From Chloroflexota bacterium (GTDB lineage: Bacteria; Chloroflexota; Dehalococcoidia; JACPQK01), in assembly GCA_016190505.1 (NCBI GenBank), contig JACPQM010000047.1, positions 25,884 to 89,883 of the forward strand: DNA of 64,000 bases, read 5' to 3'. The position numbers were made by a program, and so were the translations under genes. The notes below the pieces were generated by a model, which saw nothing but the letters and a program-made list of their open reading frames with translations, was not told the origin of the DNA and made no database searches. The stretch's first letter is position 1; the number at the start of each line of letters is the position of its first letter. Shown here piece after piece: positions 31,422 to 39,946 of this stretch.

Positions 31422-32746
31422 GCCCCCTAGAGAAGACAGACGTAGGGGCGACCCGTTCGGCAAGCTCAGGGCAGGCCCGGCGGGTCGCCCCTACGGGCCG
31501 GGGCAGGCTCTGGCTGGCGCTCATGCCCTGGGTGATACTGGCCGCAGCCTTTGTGCTTCGGGCCATGGAATCGGGCATCCGGGGCAACTTCGGCCTGTTC
31601 TTCCACCCCCTGGACCAGGAGTTCGGTTGGAGCCGCGGCTCCGTCTCCCTGGCCATGTCCATCGGGATGATCACCTGGGCGCTGGTACTTCCTTTTGGGG
31701 GGCGCCTGTGCGACCGCTACGGTCCGCGCCGGGTGATGGCTGGTGGCATCGTCCTGGCCGTGGTCGCCCTGATAGGGGCGAGCACGGCCAGTCGGCTGTG
31801 GCACCTCTACTTCTGGTGGGGCATTGTGGACGGTGTGGCCTGGGGATTGGGGGCGACGGTAGGCTCGGTGACTCTTCTGGCCCGCTGGTTCACTCGCAAC
31901 CGGGGCCTGGCCATGAGCATCTCCATCTCGGGCGTTTCGGCAGGCTCCATGGTCCTGGTGCCCATCGGGGCAGCCCTGCTGACCATGACAGATTGGCGGG
32001 GTGTGTTCCGCGCCCTCGCCCTGATGATCGTCCTGGTCACTGTGCCGGTCCTTCTCTTCGTGGTGCGGGACAGGCCCCCGGCACAGGCCCGGCAGGAGGA
32101 CCCTGGCGGACGCATCCATGCCCAAGGCGAGCGAGTTTCGCTGCGCCAGGCTTTTGGCAGGGGGCCCTACCGGCTCATAGCCCTGGTCTACGTCGCCTGT
32201 GGGGTGGTGGGAATGGCGCTGCCGGTGCACCTCATCCCGTACGCCATTGACAGGGGCCTGTCGCCCCTGGCGGCCGCCCGGGCCATGAGCGTGTTCAGCG
32301 CCATGTCCATTGCCGGCGTGGTAGCCTTCGGCGCCCTTTCCGACCGGATCGGACGGAAGCACTTACTGGCTCTGGGGTATGTCTTCCGGCTGGTGGGGAT
32401 TCTGATCCTGGTGGCAGCGCGGGGGGAAGCAATGCTGCTGGCAGGCGCCCTGTTCCTGGGAATAGGGTTCAACACGCCGGGTGGCCTGATACCAGCCCTG
32501 GTGGCCGATGTTTACGGCGCGGTGTCGGTGGGGCTACTCACGGGTACCCTGTCCACCATGCACCAGATCGCTGGAGCGCTGGGGGTGTGGTCAGCGGGTT
32601 ATCTGTTCGATGCCACGGGCAGCTACGCTTTGCCCTTCCTGGCTATGGCTGCACTGAGCGTGGTCTCCGGCGCCGGCGCCCTGTTCATCCAGGAGAAAGC
32701 AAAGGCTAGCGTGCCAGTAGCAGCAAGCGGAGGTGCGAGTCGATGA
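31418..32746 (+). CDS. MFS transporter (oxalate/formate or monocarboxylate-like)
   Basis: The 442-residue protein has about 12 hydrophobic helices and the MFS loop motif GGRLCDRYGPRRVMAGG. N-terminal GNFGLFFHPLDQEFGWSRGS and the second-half GALSDRIGRKHLLALG match the OFA/MCT-type branch. The substrate is unknown. The first 30 residues are encoded by an in-frame GTAGGGGC palindrome (31441-31495): DVGATR on one arm and RVAPTG on the other. The start overlaps the rpe stop (ATGA). It is more distant from the tandem MFS genes at 43709-47597. Confidence 0.9.
   Translation: MSPLEKTDVGATRSASSGQARRVAPTGRGRLWLALMPWVILAAAFVLRAMESGIRGNFGLFFHPLDQEFGWSRGSVSLAMSIGMITWALVLPFGGRLCDRYGPRRVMAGGIVLAVVALIGASTASRLWHLYFWWGIVDGVAWGLGATVGSVTLLARWFTRNRGLAMSISISGVSAGSMVLVPIGAALLTMTDWRGVFRALALMIVLVTVPVLLFVVRDRPPAQARQEDPGGRIHAQGERVSLRQAFGRGPYRLIALVYVACGVVGMALPVHLIPYAIDRGLSPLAAARAMSVFSAMSIAGVVAFGALSDRIGRKHLLALGYVFRLVGILILVAARGEAMLLAGALFLGIGFNTPGGLIPALVADVYGAVSVGLLTGTLSTMHQIAGALGVWSAGYLFDATGSYALPFLAMAALSVVSGAGALFIQEKAKASVPVAASGGASR
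31441..31495. repeat. GTAGGGGC palindrome inside the MFS N-terminal coding region
   Basis: 15-base arms (31441-31455, 31481-31495) around a 25-base loop that contains TTCGGCAAGCTCAGGGC. The whole element stays in frame. Confidence 0.75.
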
Positions 32747-32766
32747 TTCGTCCTGGTGTTGACAAA

Positions 32767-32798
32767 ACGTAGGGGCGTATTGCGATACGCCCCTACGT
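32767..32798. repeat. GTAGGGGC palindrome between convergent MFS and rpmB
   Basis: 14-base perfect arms around TGCG. It lies just between the two gene ends, where it could terminate both transcripts. Confidence 0.7.
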
Positions 32799-32813
32799 CG
32801 TGGGCAACGAACG

Positions 32814-32999
32814 TTAGGCGCGGACCTTGGTCTGCGTCCGCAGGCAGCGGGTGCAAACGTAAAGACGCCGCACCACACCACCCGTCGTCACCCGGCGTCG
32901 CTGGATATTGGGCATCCACATGCGGTTGGTCCGGCGCTTGGAATGGCTTACGTTATGCCCCCAGTCCGGGGCCTTGCCGCAGATCTCGCACTTGGCCAA
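32814..32999 (-). CDS. rpmB: 50S ribosomal protein L28
   Basis: 61 residues: [27 protein letters not shown], then [15 protein letters not shown]. Two CxxC pairs make it the zinc-binding form of bL28. It starts with TTG (GGAG 6 bases upstream). Located away from other ribosomal genes, as is usual for rpmB, and next to fakA/degV as in many Gram-positives and Chloroflexota. Confidence 0.95.
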   Translation of the reverse strand: MAKCEICGKAPDWGHNVSHSKRRTNRMWMPNIQRRRVTTGGVVRRLYVCTRCLRTQTKVRA

Positions 33000-33027
33000 G
33001 GCTTACTCCATCCTTGAAAAATCCAGA

Positions 33028-33036
33028 TTTATAGCA
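33028..33036 (-). promoter_or_regulatory. extended -10 box of rpmB
   Basis: TGCTATAAA on the minus strand ends 28 bases before the TTG start. An A/T-rich stretch with no clear -35 lies upstream. Confidence 0.5.
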
Positions 33037-33134
33037 TAACATATTCTAAGTCTTTTTTCACAAGGTCAGGTTAGTTCGTGATCACGAGTGTAGCTTCCTA
33101 GGCTCAGCCGTTGGGTGAATAGGTGGCGCTTCCC

Positions 33135-33247
33135 CGTCATTGCGAGGAGCGTAGCGACGAAGCAACCCACGAACGGTGGCCGCGGTCCCGACAAGTCGGG
33201 ACTTCGCTGCCCCTTCGCTCCGCTCAGGGCTTCGGCTCGCAATGACG
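33135..33247. repeat. CGTCATTGCGAG...CTCGCAATGACG repeat (family 3)
   Basis: 12-base terminal arms (33135-33146, 33236-33247) enclose GGAGCGTAGCGACGAAGCAA and an inner TCCCGACAAGTCGGGA hairpin (33186-33201). A second, partial copy is at 60989-61060. The element lies directly upstream of fakA, so fakA transcription must begin near or within it. Confidence 0.75.
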
Positions 33248-33301
33248 GAAGGTAATACTCAATGCGCCTTTTTCTTGAGCGGCCCCCGGAGGACATCCAT
33301 C

Positions 33302-34927
33302 GTGCAAGTGGGCACCTATCCCCGAGTGATCAGCGGCGATGGCGCCACCCTGAGAGGCATGTTTACTCTGGCCACAACATGCCTGGAGAGGAACGCGGCC
33401 GCCGTAAATGCCCTCAACGTCTTCCCTGTCCCCGATGGGGACACGGGGACCAACATGCTGCTCACCATGCGCAGTGCCCTGGAAGAGGCTTGCCGCTGCC
33501 CTGAGAACGGCGCCGGCGCAGTGCTCCAGGCCATGGGCAAGGGGGCGATGATGGGCGCCCGGGGCAACAGCGGGGTTATCCTGGCGCAGTTCCTGCGCGG
33601 CCTGGCGTCCCGGCTGGAGAAGCTGGACTGCGTCACGGGCGCTGACCTGGCGGCTGGGCTCGTAGAGGGGACCACGTGGGCATACAAGGGCGTGAGTCAC
33701 CCTACCGAGGGCACCATACTTACCGTGGTCCGCGAGGCGGCCACTGCCGCCCAGAGCGAGGCATCGCGGGGCGGCCACGATCTGACCGCCGTCCTGGCTG
33801 CGGCCACCCAGGCCGCCCTGGAGACGGTGAGACGCACCCCCGCCATGCTGCCTGTGCTCCGGGAGGCGGGTGTAGTGGACGCCGGGGGGCAGGGCCTGTT
33901 CGTGCTCTTGGACGGCGCGCTGCATTACCTCATGGGCGAGCGGGAGGCCCGGGACCATGGCGGCCTGGGGGCGGTGGACAGCCACTGGCTGGAGTCGCTG
34001 GCAGCCAATCCGGAAGACGGCTTCGGGTATTGCACCGAGTTCGTGCTCCGGCCTCGGGGGGAAGCCCAGGCGAGTGCCATCCAGGACCGGTTGGTGCAGA
34101 TGGGCCAGTCGGTGCTGGTCGTGGGTGACCCTGACCTGGTGCGAGTCCATGTGCACACAGCGGATCCGGGGGCGGTATTGACCTATGCCGTGTCCCTGGG
34201 TAGCCTGACCCAGGTGAAAATCCAGAACATGGACGAGCAACACCAGGACTTCCTGGCCGCCAGGCCGGCGCCCCAGGGACGGCGCCTGGTCGCGGTAGCC
34301 GTGGGCGATGGGCTGACGGAGATCTTCCGCGGCCTGGGAGCGACGGTGGTGACCGGGGGCCAGACCATGAACCCCAGCGTCCAGGAGCTGCTTCAGGCGG
34401 TGCAGAGCGCGCCCGCCACCGAGATGGTGCTGTTGCCCAATAACCCGAACATCTTGCAGGCGGCCAACCAGGTGCCTGGCTTGAGCCAGAAAGAGGTGGT
34501 GGTAGTGCCCACGGTAAGTATCGCGGAGGGCGTGGCGGCGGCCATCGCCTTCGACCCCGAGGCCACCCTGGAAGCCAACGTTGAGGCCATGGAAGCGGCC
34601 CGGCGCGGCGTCCACAGCGGTGAAGTGACCCGGGCCACTCGCTCGGTCACCATTGGCGGGATCAGGGCCAGGGCTGGCCAGGTGATCGGACTGCTCAACG
34701 GGGAGATGGTGGTGGCTGGCGATGACTCCGCCGAGGTGGTCTGTCACCTCCTGGCGCGCATAGGCGGAGGCCCTGGCGGCTTGATCACGCTCTACTACGG
34801 GGAGGGGATAGCTCGAGAACAGGCGGATGCGGTGGCCGTCGAAGTCCGCCAGCGCTTCCCCGAGCAAGAGGTGGAGTTGCACCTGGGCGGACAGCCCTAC
34901 TACGAGTACCTGGTATCGGTGGAGTAG
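33302..34927 (+). CDS. fakA: DAK2-domain fatty acid kinase (FakA/YloV-like)
   Basis: 541 residues from GTG 33302, preceded by GGAGG. The N-terminal DhaL-type kinase domain (about 10-205) has NALNVFPVPDGDTGTNM with the Mg-binding Asp residues and GARGNSGVILAQFLRG. The middle and C-terminal FakA domains include FGYCTEFVLR, VHVHTADPG and VLLPNNPNI. FakA phosphorylates fatty acids bound to FakB (DegV) proteins. A degV gene follows after 2 bases, the usual pairing. Confidence 0.9.
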   Translation: MQVGTYPRVISGDGATLRGMFTLATTCLERNAAAVNALNVFPVPDGDTGTNMLLTMRSALEEACRCPENGAGAVLQAMGKGAMMGARGNSGVILAQFLRGLASRLEKLDCVTGADLAAGLVEGTTWAYKGVSHPTEGTILTVVREAATAAQSEASRGGHDLTAVLAAATQAALETVRRTPAMLPVLREAGVVDAGGQGLFVLLDGALHYLMGEREARDHGGLGAVDSHWLESLAANPEDGFGYCTEFVLRPRGEAQASAIQDRLVQMGQSVLVVGDPDLVRVHVHTADPGAVLTYAVSLGSLTQVKIQNMDEQHQDFLAARPAPQGRRLVAVAVGDGLTEIFRGLGATVVTGGQTMNPSVQELLQAVQSAPATEMVLLPNNPNILQAANQVPGLSQKEVVVVPTVSIAEGVAAAIAFDPEATLEANVEAMEAARRGVHSGEVTRATRSVTIGGIRARAGQVIGLLNGEMVVAGDDSAEVVCHLLARIGGGPGGLITLYYGEGIAREQADAVAVEVRQRFPEQEVELHLGGQPYYEYLVSVE

Positions 34928-34929
34928 CC

Positions 34930-35766
34930 ATGACAGTGCAGGTAGTCACCGACAGCACTTCAGACCTCCCGCCAGCGCTGGCCCGGGAGCTGGGCATCCA
35001 GGTTGTCCCGTTGCAGGTGCACTTCGGCGGAGAGACCTATCGGGACGGTGTGGACATCCAGCCAGCCGAGTTCTTCCAGAAGCTGCGGGGTAGCCCGGTA
35101 CTGCCTACCACCTCCCAGCCCTCGGCCGGCGACTTCCTGGAGACCTACCGCAAGATCACGGCCACCGGCGCCGACATACTTTCCATACACATATCCAGCA
35201 AGCTCAGCGGCACACATAACTCGGCGATGCTGGCCAAGCAGGAGCTTGGCGGCCGCATTGAGGTGCTCGATTCCCAACAGGCCAGCTTCGCCCTGGGGCT
35301 AATCGCGGTGGCCGCCGCCCGGGCGGCCAGGGCAGGCGCCAGCCTGGAAGAAGCGACCCGGGTGGCCAGGCAGGCTATGCCGCGCACCTATTTCTTTGGC
35401 CTTGTGGACACGCTGGAGTACCTGCAAAAGGGCGGGCGCATCGGCAAGGCCCAGGCCCTCTTGGGCGGCCTGCTGAAGGTCAAGCCCATCCTCACCATCC
35501 GGGAGGGCGAGGCCCACGATCTGGCCCGCGTTCGTACCCGAGCCAAGGCCATTGACCGCATGGTGGAGATCGTGGCCAGCTTGCGCCCCGTGGTCGAGTT
35601 GGCCGTTGTCCACAGCTCCCCTGAGGATGAGGTGGCGGCACTTACCGACCGGGTCAAGCAGTTCTCGCCCGGAAAGGTGGTCCAGCGCACCATGTTCGGG
35701 CCGGTCATTGGCACCTACATCGGTCCTGGCGGGTTGGGGGTGGTGCTTCAGGTGGCGGAGAAATGA
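34930..35766 (+). CDS. DegV family fatty acid-binding protein (FakB-like)
   Basis: The 278-residue DegV protein binds a fatty acid and presents it to FakA for phosphorylation. Conserved VTDSTSDLPPALARELGIQVVPLQV, LPTTSQPSAGDF, SSKLSGTHNSA and TLEYLQKGGRIGKAQALLGGLLKVKPIL are all visible. It follows fakA and its stop overlaps the recG ATG (ATGA), so the three genes are translationally coupled. Confidence 0.93.
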   Translation: MTVQVVTDSTSDLPPALARELGIQVVPLQVHFGGETYRDGVDIQPAEFFQKLRGSPVLPTTSQPSAGDFLETYRKITATGADILSIHISSKLSGTHNSAMLAKQELGGRIEVLDSQQASFALGLIAVAAARAARAGASLEEATRVARQAMPRTYFFGLVDTLEYLQKGGRIGKAQALLGGLLKVKPILTIREGEAHDLARVRTRAKAIDRMVEIVASLRPVVELAVVHSSPEDEVAALTDRVKQFSPGKVVQRTMFGPVIGTYIGPGGLGVVLQVAEK

Positions 35767-38189
35767 ATGGGCCAGTTCCCCCCGAGATCGGGGCCCTGCG
35801 CCGTATTCTTGCCTTAGAGCAGGAGAGGGGTTACGGCGACAGGGTGGTGATCGGAGGCCTTGACCGCTACTTGCGTCGCCTGTCCCAGAGCGGTGTACTA
35901 CCCCCTGGTCTACCGTTGCCACCCTCGCCGGGCTATGCTTTCGCAGACCCGCCGTTGCGCCAGAAGTGGGTGGAGAGCGTGCTGTCCCAACTGTCGGACG
36001 GGGGAGGGCAGGCCCCATTGCACACTGGTCGAGAACCGTCGGCTCCGACGTTGCTCACCCTCGATTCGCCTGTATTGGCGCTACCTGGCTTCGGCCCAGG
36101 CCTGGCCTACAAGCTGAGCCGACTTGGCGTGAGTACTATCAAGGACGCGCTGTACTTCTTCCCCCATCGCCATGTGGATTACAGTTGCCGGGTGCCGGTG
36201 GCCGAGCTACGGGTGAACGAAGAGCAGACGGTGGTGGTTACTGTCTGGCAGGCCCAAGAGAAACTGTTGGGCAGCCGGCGAAGCACGGAGGCCCAGGTGG
36301 CCGATGAGACGGGGAGCTTGCGAGTGGTCTGGTTCAACCAGCCCTATCTCGCCCGGCGCCTGCTCCCCAACACCAGGCTGGCACTTAGCGGGCGTGTTGG
36401 GCTGTTCCAGAGCCGTCCTGTGATGGACAACCCGGAGTATGAACTGCTGGGCCGCAATGGCGGGTCAGCGTTGCACAACGGCGCGGCGCCCGGTGCTGGG
36501 ATCGAAGAGACCTTGCACACGGGCAGGCTGGTGCCCATCTATCCGCTGACCGAAGGGCTGAGCTCGCGGCAGTTACGGCGGTTGATGAAGCAGGTAGTGG
36601 ACGCCTGGGCACCTCGCCTCCCCGAGTTCCTCCCAGCGGAGGTGCGGCGTCGCAACCACCTGCCAGTGTTGGGGGAAGCCGTCCGGCAAGCGCATTTCCC
36701 CGATAACGAGGAAGCGGACGGGGCGGCCCGTCGCCGCCTCGCCTTCGACGAGCTTTTCCTGCTCCAACTCGGCGTGCTGGCCCGGCGCAGCCGCTGGCAG
36801 AGCGACTCGGGCGCGCCGCCCCTGTCCATCACCCCTCCTGTCCTGGGCGCCCTCCTCGCCTCCCTGCCCTTCTCCCTCACTGGCGCCCAGCGGCGCGCCC
36901 TGGATCAGGTACTGGCCGACGCGGCCCAGCCCAGGCCCATGGCCCGCTTGCTTCAGGGCGAGGTGGGCAGCGGCAAGACGGTGGTGGCCGCCCTGGCCCT
37001 GCTGATGGCCGCCCTCAGCGGCTATCAGAGCGCCTTCATGGTGCCCACCGAGCTCCTGGCCGAGCAGCACTTCCGCAGCGTATCTGCGCTGTTCCAGGGG
37101 CTCAAGCTTCCCCGTTCCGTGCGAGCACCTTCCGTCGGCCTGCTTACGGGCAGCCTGAAGGCATCCCAGAAGGAAGCTGTCCGAGACAGTCTGGGGCAAG
37201 GGAAGCTCGACATCGTTATCGGCACGCAAGCGCTGATCCAGGACGTTGTGGAGATCCCCCGGTTGGGGCTGGTAGTGGTGGACGAGCAGCACCGGTTTGG
37301 TGTCAGGCAGCGGGCGTCTCTCCGGGGCAAAGCTGGTGAGTCGGCGCACCTCCTGGTGATGACGGCCACGCCCATCCCTCGCTCCCTGGCGCTTACCCTG
37401 TACGGCGACCTGGACCTATCGGTGATAGATGAGCTGCCGCCCGGGCGGCAAGAGATCGCCACGCGGGCGCTGGAGCCTGCGCACCGCGACGAGGCCTACG
37501 ACTTCATCCGCGAGCAGGTGGCCCAGGGCAGGCAGGCGTTCATCATCTGTCCACTTGTCGAGGAGTCGGACGCGGTGCAGGCCAAGGCCGCGGTGGCCGA
37601 ATACCAGCGCCTGGCCCGGGAGGTCTTCCCGGAGCTGCGCCTGGGCCTGGTGCACGGCCAAATGCCCCTCCGTGACCGGGACGACGTCATGCGCCAGTTC
37701 CGGGATGGCCGTCTGGCGGCGTTAGTGGCCACCCCGGTAATTGAGGTGGGGATAGACATACCCAACGCCACGGTGATGCTCATAGAGGGCGCTGACCGCT
37801 TCGGCCTGGCCCAGCTCCACCAGTTCCGGGGCCGGGTGGGCCGCGGGCCGCATGCCAGTTGCTGCTTGCTGCTAGCGGAGGACCCCTCGCCCGAGGCCAG
37901 CCAGCGTCTGCGCCTGGTCGAGGCCAATCGAAATGGCTTCCTGCTGGCCGAGGAGGACCTGCGCCTGCGAGGCCCCGGGGACTTCTTCGGCACGCGGCAG
38001 AGCGGACTGCCCGAGCTGCGCCTGGCCCGCCTCTCCGACACAGCCCTGCTGGAGCTGGCCCGTGCGGAGGCCCAACGCCTGTTCGAGGTGGACCCCGAGC
38101 TGTCACTGCCCGACCATGCAGCGCTCGCCCAGGCGGTGGCCCGCGCCTGGCGGGGTGCCCCGGGCCAAACCGCGGTGGCGGAGGCGTAA
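35763..38189 (+). CDS. recG: ATP-dependent DNA helicase RecG
   Basis: The 808-residue helicase remodels stalled replication forks and branched DNA. An N-terminal wedge/OB domain (about 95-270) carries GLAYKLSRLGV and VPIYPLTEGL. The SF2 helicase core has Walker A LQGEVGSGKT, VVVDEQHRFGVRQR (DEQH), ATPIPRSLALTLYGDLDLS and the C-terminal GRVGRGPHASCCLLL. An extra N-terminal region of about 90 residues gives the long form seen in Chloroflexota. Confidence 0.95.
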   Translation: MNGPVPPEIGALRRILALEQERGYGDRVVIGGLDRYLRRLSQSGVLPPGLPLPPSPGYAFADPPLRQKWVESVLSQLSDGGGQAPLHTGREPSAPTLLTLDSPVLALPGFGPGLAYKLSRLGVSTIKDALYFFPHRHVDYSCRVPVAELRVNEEQTVVVTVWQAQEKLLGSRRSTEAQVADETGSLRVVWFNQPYLARRLLPNTRLALSGRVGLFQSRPVMDNPEYELLGRNGGSALHNGAAPGAGIEETLHTGRLVPIYPLTEGLSSRQLRRLMKQVVDAWAPRLPEFLPAEVRRRNHLPVLGEAVRQAHFPDNEEADGAARRRLAFDELFLLQLGVLARRSRWQSDSGAPPLSITPPVLGALLASLPFSLTGAQRRALDQVLADAAQPRPMARLLQGEVGSGKTVVAALALLMAALSGYQSAFMVPTELLAEQHFRSVSALFQGLKLPRSVRAPSVGLLTGSLKASQKEAVRDSLGQGKLDIVIGTQALIQDVVEIPRLGLVVVDEQHRFGVRQRASLRGKAGESAHLLVMTATPIPRSLALTLYGDLDLSVIDELPPGRQEIATRALEPAHRDEAYDFIREQVAQGRQAFIICPLVEESDAVQAKAAVAEYQRLAREVFPELRLGLVHGQMPLRDRDDVMRQFRDGRLAALVATPVIEVGIDIPNATVMLIEGADRFGLAQLHQFRGRVGRGPHASCCLLLAEDPSPEASQRLRLVEANRNGFLLAEEDLRLRGPGDFFGTRQSGLPELRLARLSDTALLELARAEAQRLFEVDPELSLPDHAALAQAVARAWRGAPGQTAVAEA

Positions 38190-38204
38190 GCGAGGTGGAT
38201 AGCG

Positions 38205-39467
38205 ATGTTGACTAGGCTGGAACTGGAGAACTTCAAGTGCTTTGAGAAAGTGGCACTGGAGCCTGGCCTCATTACCGTCTCCATTGGTCCCAACGGCAGC
38301 GGGAAGTCCAGCGTTTTTCAGGCTTTGATGCTGCTGAAGCAGTCTCTAGGCCGGGGGGCTTTGGTGCCTGCTGGCCGGTACGTGGACTTGGGGGAGTTCG
38401 GCGATTTGGTGCACGGGCATGATAAGAGGGAAGCGGTGGCTATTAGGTTTGTAGCCCGGCGCGACGTTGTTGTTCCTCCTTCTATGTTTGACAAGCCAAG
38501 GCTCCAAGGGATAATCAATTACGGAGTCGCGCTGAAGGAAGGCAACGTTTGGAAGGTTGATGCTTCTGCTGATCTTGACGGGTTGCAGCTCTCGCCCGGC
38601 AAGCACAGGATGCGCCGGGTGAACTATGAGTTGACTACGAGAACCGCAATAGGCCACCCATTTCTGATTCAATTGGGGGCCATCGAAGAAGACGCCCGGC
38701 GAAGCCAACTGGAGTCCGAGGCAGCGCGCCACACGCGGGACACCTTGCCCAGCCTTATCGAACAGGTCTCTGGGGAATACGAACGGACGATCTCCGGATT
38801 CCACCTCGTACCAGCCATGCGGGGCCTCGACAAGCCGACTTACATGTTGGGGCGCGAAGAGGCAGGCGATTTCATAAGCGGCGAAGGATACGACAAGCAG
38901 ACCGAGAAATTGACTTCGACTTTCGCGTACAGACGGGAGTACTTGGAAGACAAGATTGCGGCCTGGTTTCAGCGTATAACGGGAATACGCATCCTGGTTA
39001 GCATTAGGCCGGCCCACGAGGTCCGCATCATGGCTGAGGCCAAAGGTGTGAGAGTGAACATAGTGAACGAGGGCTTTGGGTCCAACCAACTTGTCCACCT
39101 GTTGGGACAGTTGGCGCTGGCGCCTGAGCACTCATTGATATGCGTCGAGGAACCCGAGATACACCTACACCCCAGGGCTCAAGCCAAGCTGGTGCAGTTG
39201 CTTTTGGAAGTTGCGAGGGAGGAATCCAAACAGATATGGCTCAGCACCCACAGCGAGCATGTGTTGCTGGCTCTTCTGACAGCCGTGGCAGGCGGGACCC
39301 TGAAGCCTGGCGACCTGGCCATCTACTATTTCGAGAAGGAGAAGGGCGCGTCCAACGCTTCAAAGCTCAAAGTGGATGACAAGGGTCGCGTCGAGGGCGG
39401 TCTGCGTGGGTTCTTCGAGGCGGAGGTGGAGCAACTGGACGCATACATGAAGGCGCTGTTTAGCTAA
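38205..39467 (+). CDS. AAA ATPase of the RecF/OLD-like (AAA15/AAA21) type
   Basis: The 420-residue protein has an ABC-like ATPase head: LTRLELENFKCFEKVAL then Walker A GPNGSGKS (28-35). An insert of about 230 residues follows, then ICVEEPEIHLHPRAQAKL (Walker B plus catalytic Glu, about 309-326) and LSTHSEHVLLAL. There is no TOPRIM or nuclease domain in the same chain. It is followed after 2 bases by a PIN-like gene, so ATPase and nuclease may form one system. This layout resembles two-gene defence modules (PARIS, Septu) but the partner differs. It sits between recG and argS. Confidence 0.75.
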   Translation: MLTRLELENFKCFEKVALEPGLITVSIGPNGSGKSSVFQALMLLKQSLGRGALVPAGRYVDLGEFGDLVHGHDKREAVAIRFVARRDVVVPPSMFDKPRLQGIINYGVALKEGNVWKVDASADLDGLQLSPGKHRMRRVNYELTTRTAIGHPFLIQLGAIEEDARRSQLESEAARHTRDTLPSLIEQVSGEYERTISGFHLVPAMRGLDKPTYMLGREEAGDFISGEGYDKQTEKLTSTFAYRREYLEDKIAAWFQRITGIRILVSIRPAHEVRIMAEAKGVRVNIVNEGFGSNQLVHLLGQLALAPEHSLICVEEPEIHLHPRAQAKLVQLLLEVAREESKQIWLSTHSEHVLLALLTAVAGGTLKPGDLAIYYFEKEKGASNASKLKVDDKGRVEGGLRGFFEAEVEQLDAYMKALFS

Positions 39468-39469
39468 GA

Positions 39470-39946
39470 ATGAAATACACCTTCGTCTTCGACGAAAACG
39501 TGATGATCTTCGCCCAAAAGAGGGAAGACGCTTCCGGGGACCCTGACGACACGTGCTTTCAGGTCGTTACACAGGCCATTGGCAATTGCCACTGTTTGGC
39601 AATATCGTCGAAGGTGTGGAAACTTTACTATGCGCAGCTTAACGCCCTGGGGCGCGATTCTCTCTTGGAGCCGAGGGTGCTGGCCCTTTTGGCTCATGCA
39701 GCGGTCAACCCGCAAAAAGTGCAACCCGTTAACGATGTGCCAGACCTCGAAGGGGAAGAGGTGCTGTCCATCAGAGATGAGAACGACCTTCATTTTGTCA
39801 GGCTGGCCGTGGCCGCCCGGGCCATACTAGTTACAAACGACTCTGGACTGATTGACCTTGACACCTGTGGAAAGATGGGTGAATACGGAAGCCGCATTGT
39901 TCGTCCCCAGAAAGCACTGAGTTGGGCTTCGCAGGTGGACCCGTAG
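39470..39946 (+). CDS. PIN-like domain protein (predicted nuclease partner of the ATPase)
   Basis: The 158-residue product begins FVFDENVMIFAQ, where the Asp-Glu-Asn opening is typical of PIN-like nucleases. Later DENDLHFVRLAVAARAILVTNDSGLI supplies the acidic cluster and the (V/T)xD near the C-terminus. The middle is longer than in VapC, so it may be an atypical PIN or a related COG-type domain. The ATG is 2 bases after the ATPase stop, and argS starts at the next base after its stop. The role, nuclease or toxin-like effector gated by the ATPase, is inference. Confidence 0.6.
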   Translation: MKYTFVFDENVMIFAQKREDASGDPDDTCFQVVTQAIGNCHCLAISSKVWKLYYAQLNALGRDSLLEPRVLALLAHAAVNPQKVQPVNDVPDLEGEEVLSIRDENDLHFVRLAVAARAILVTNDSGLIDLDTCGKMGEYGSRIVRPQKALSWASQVDP

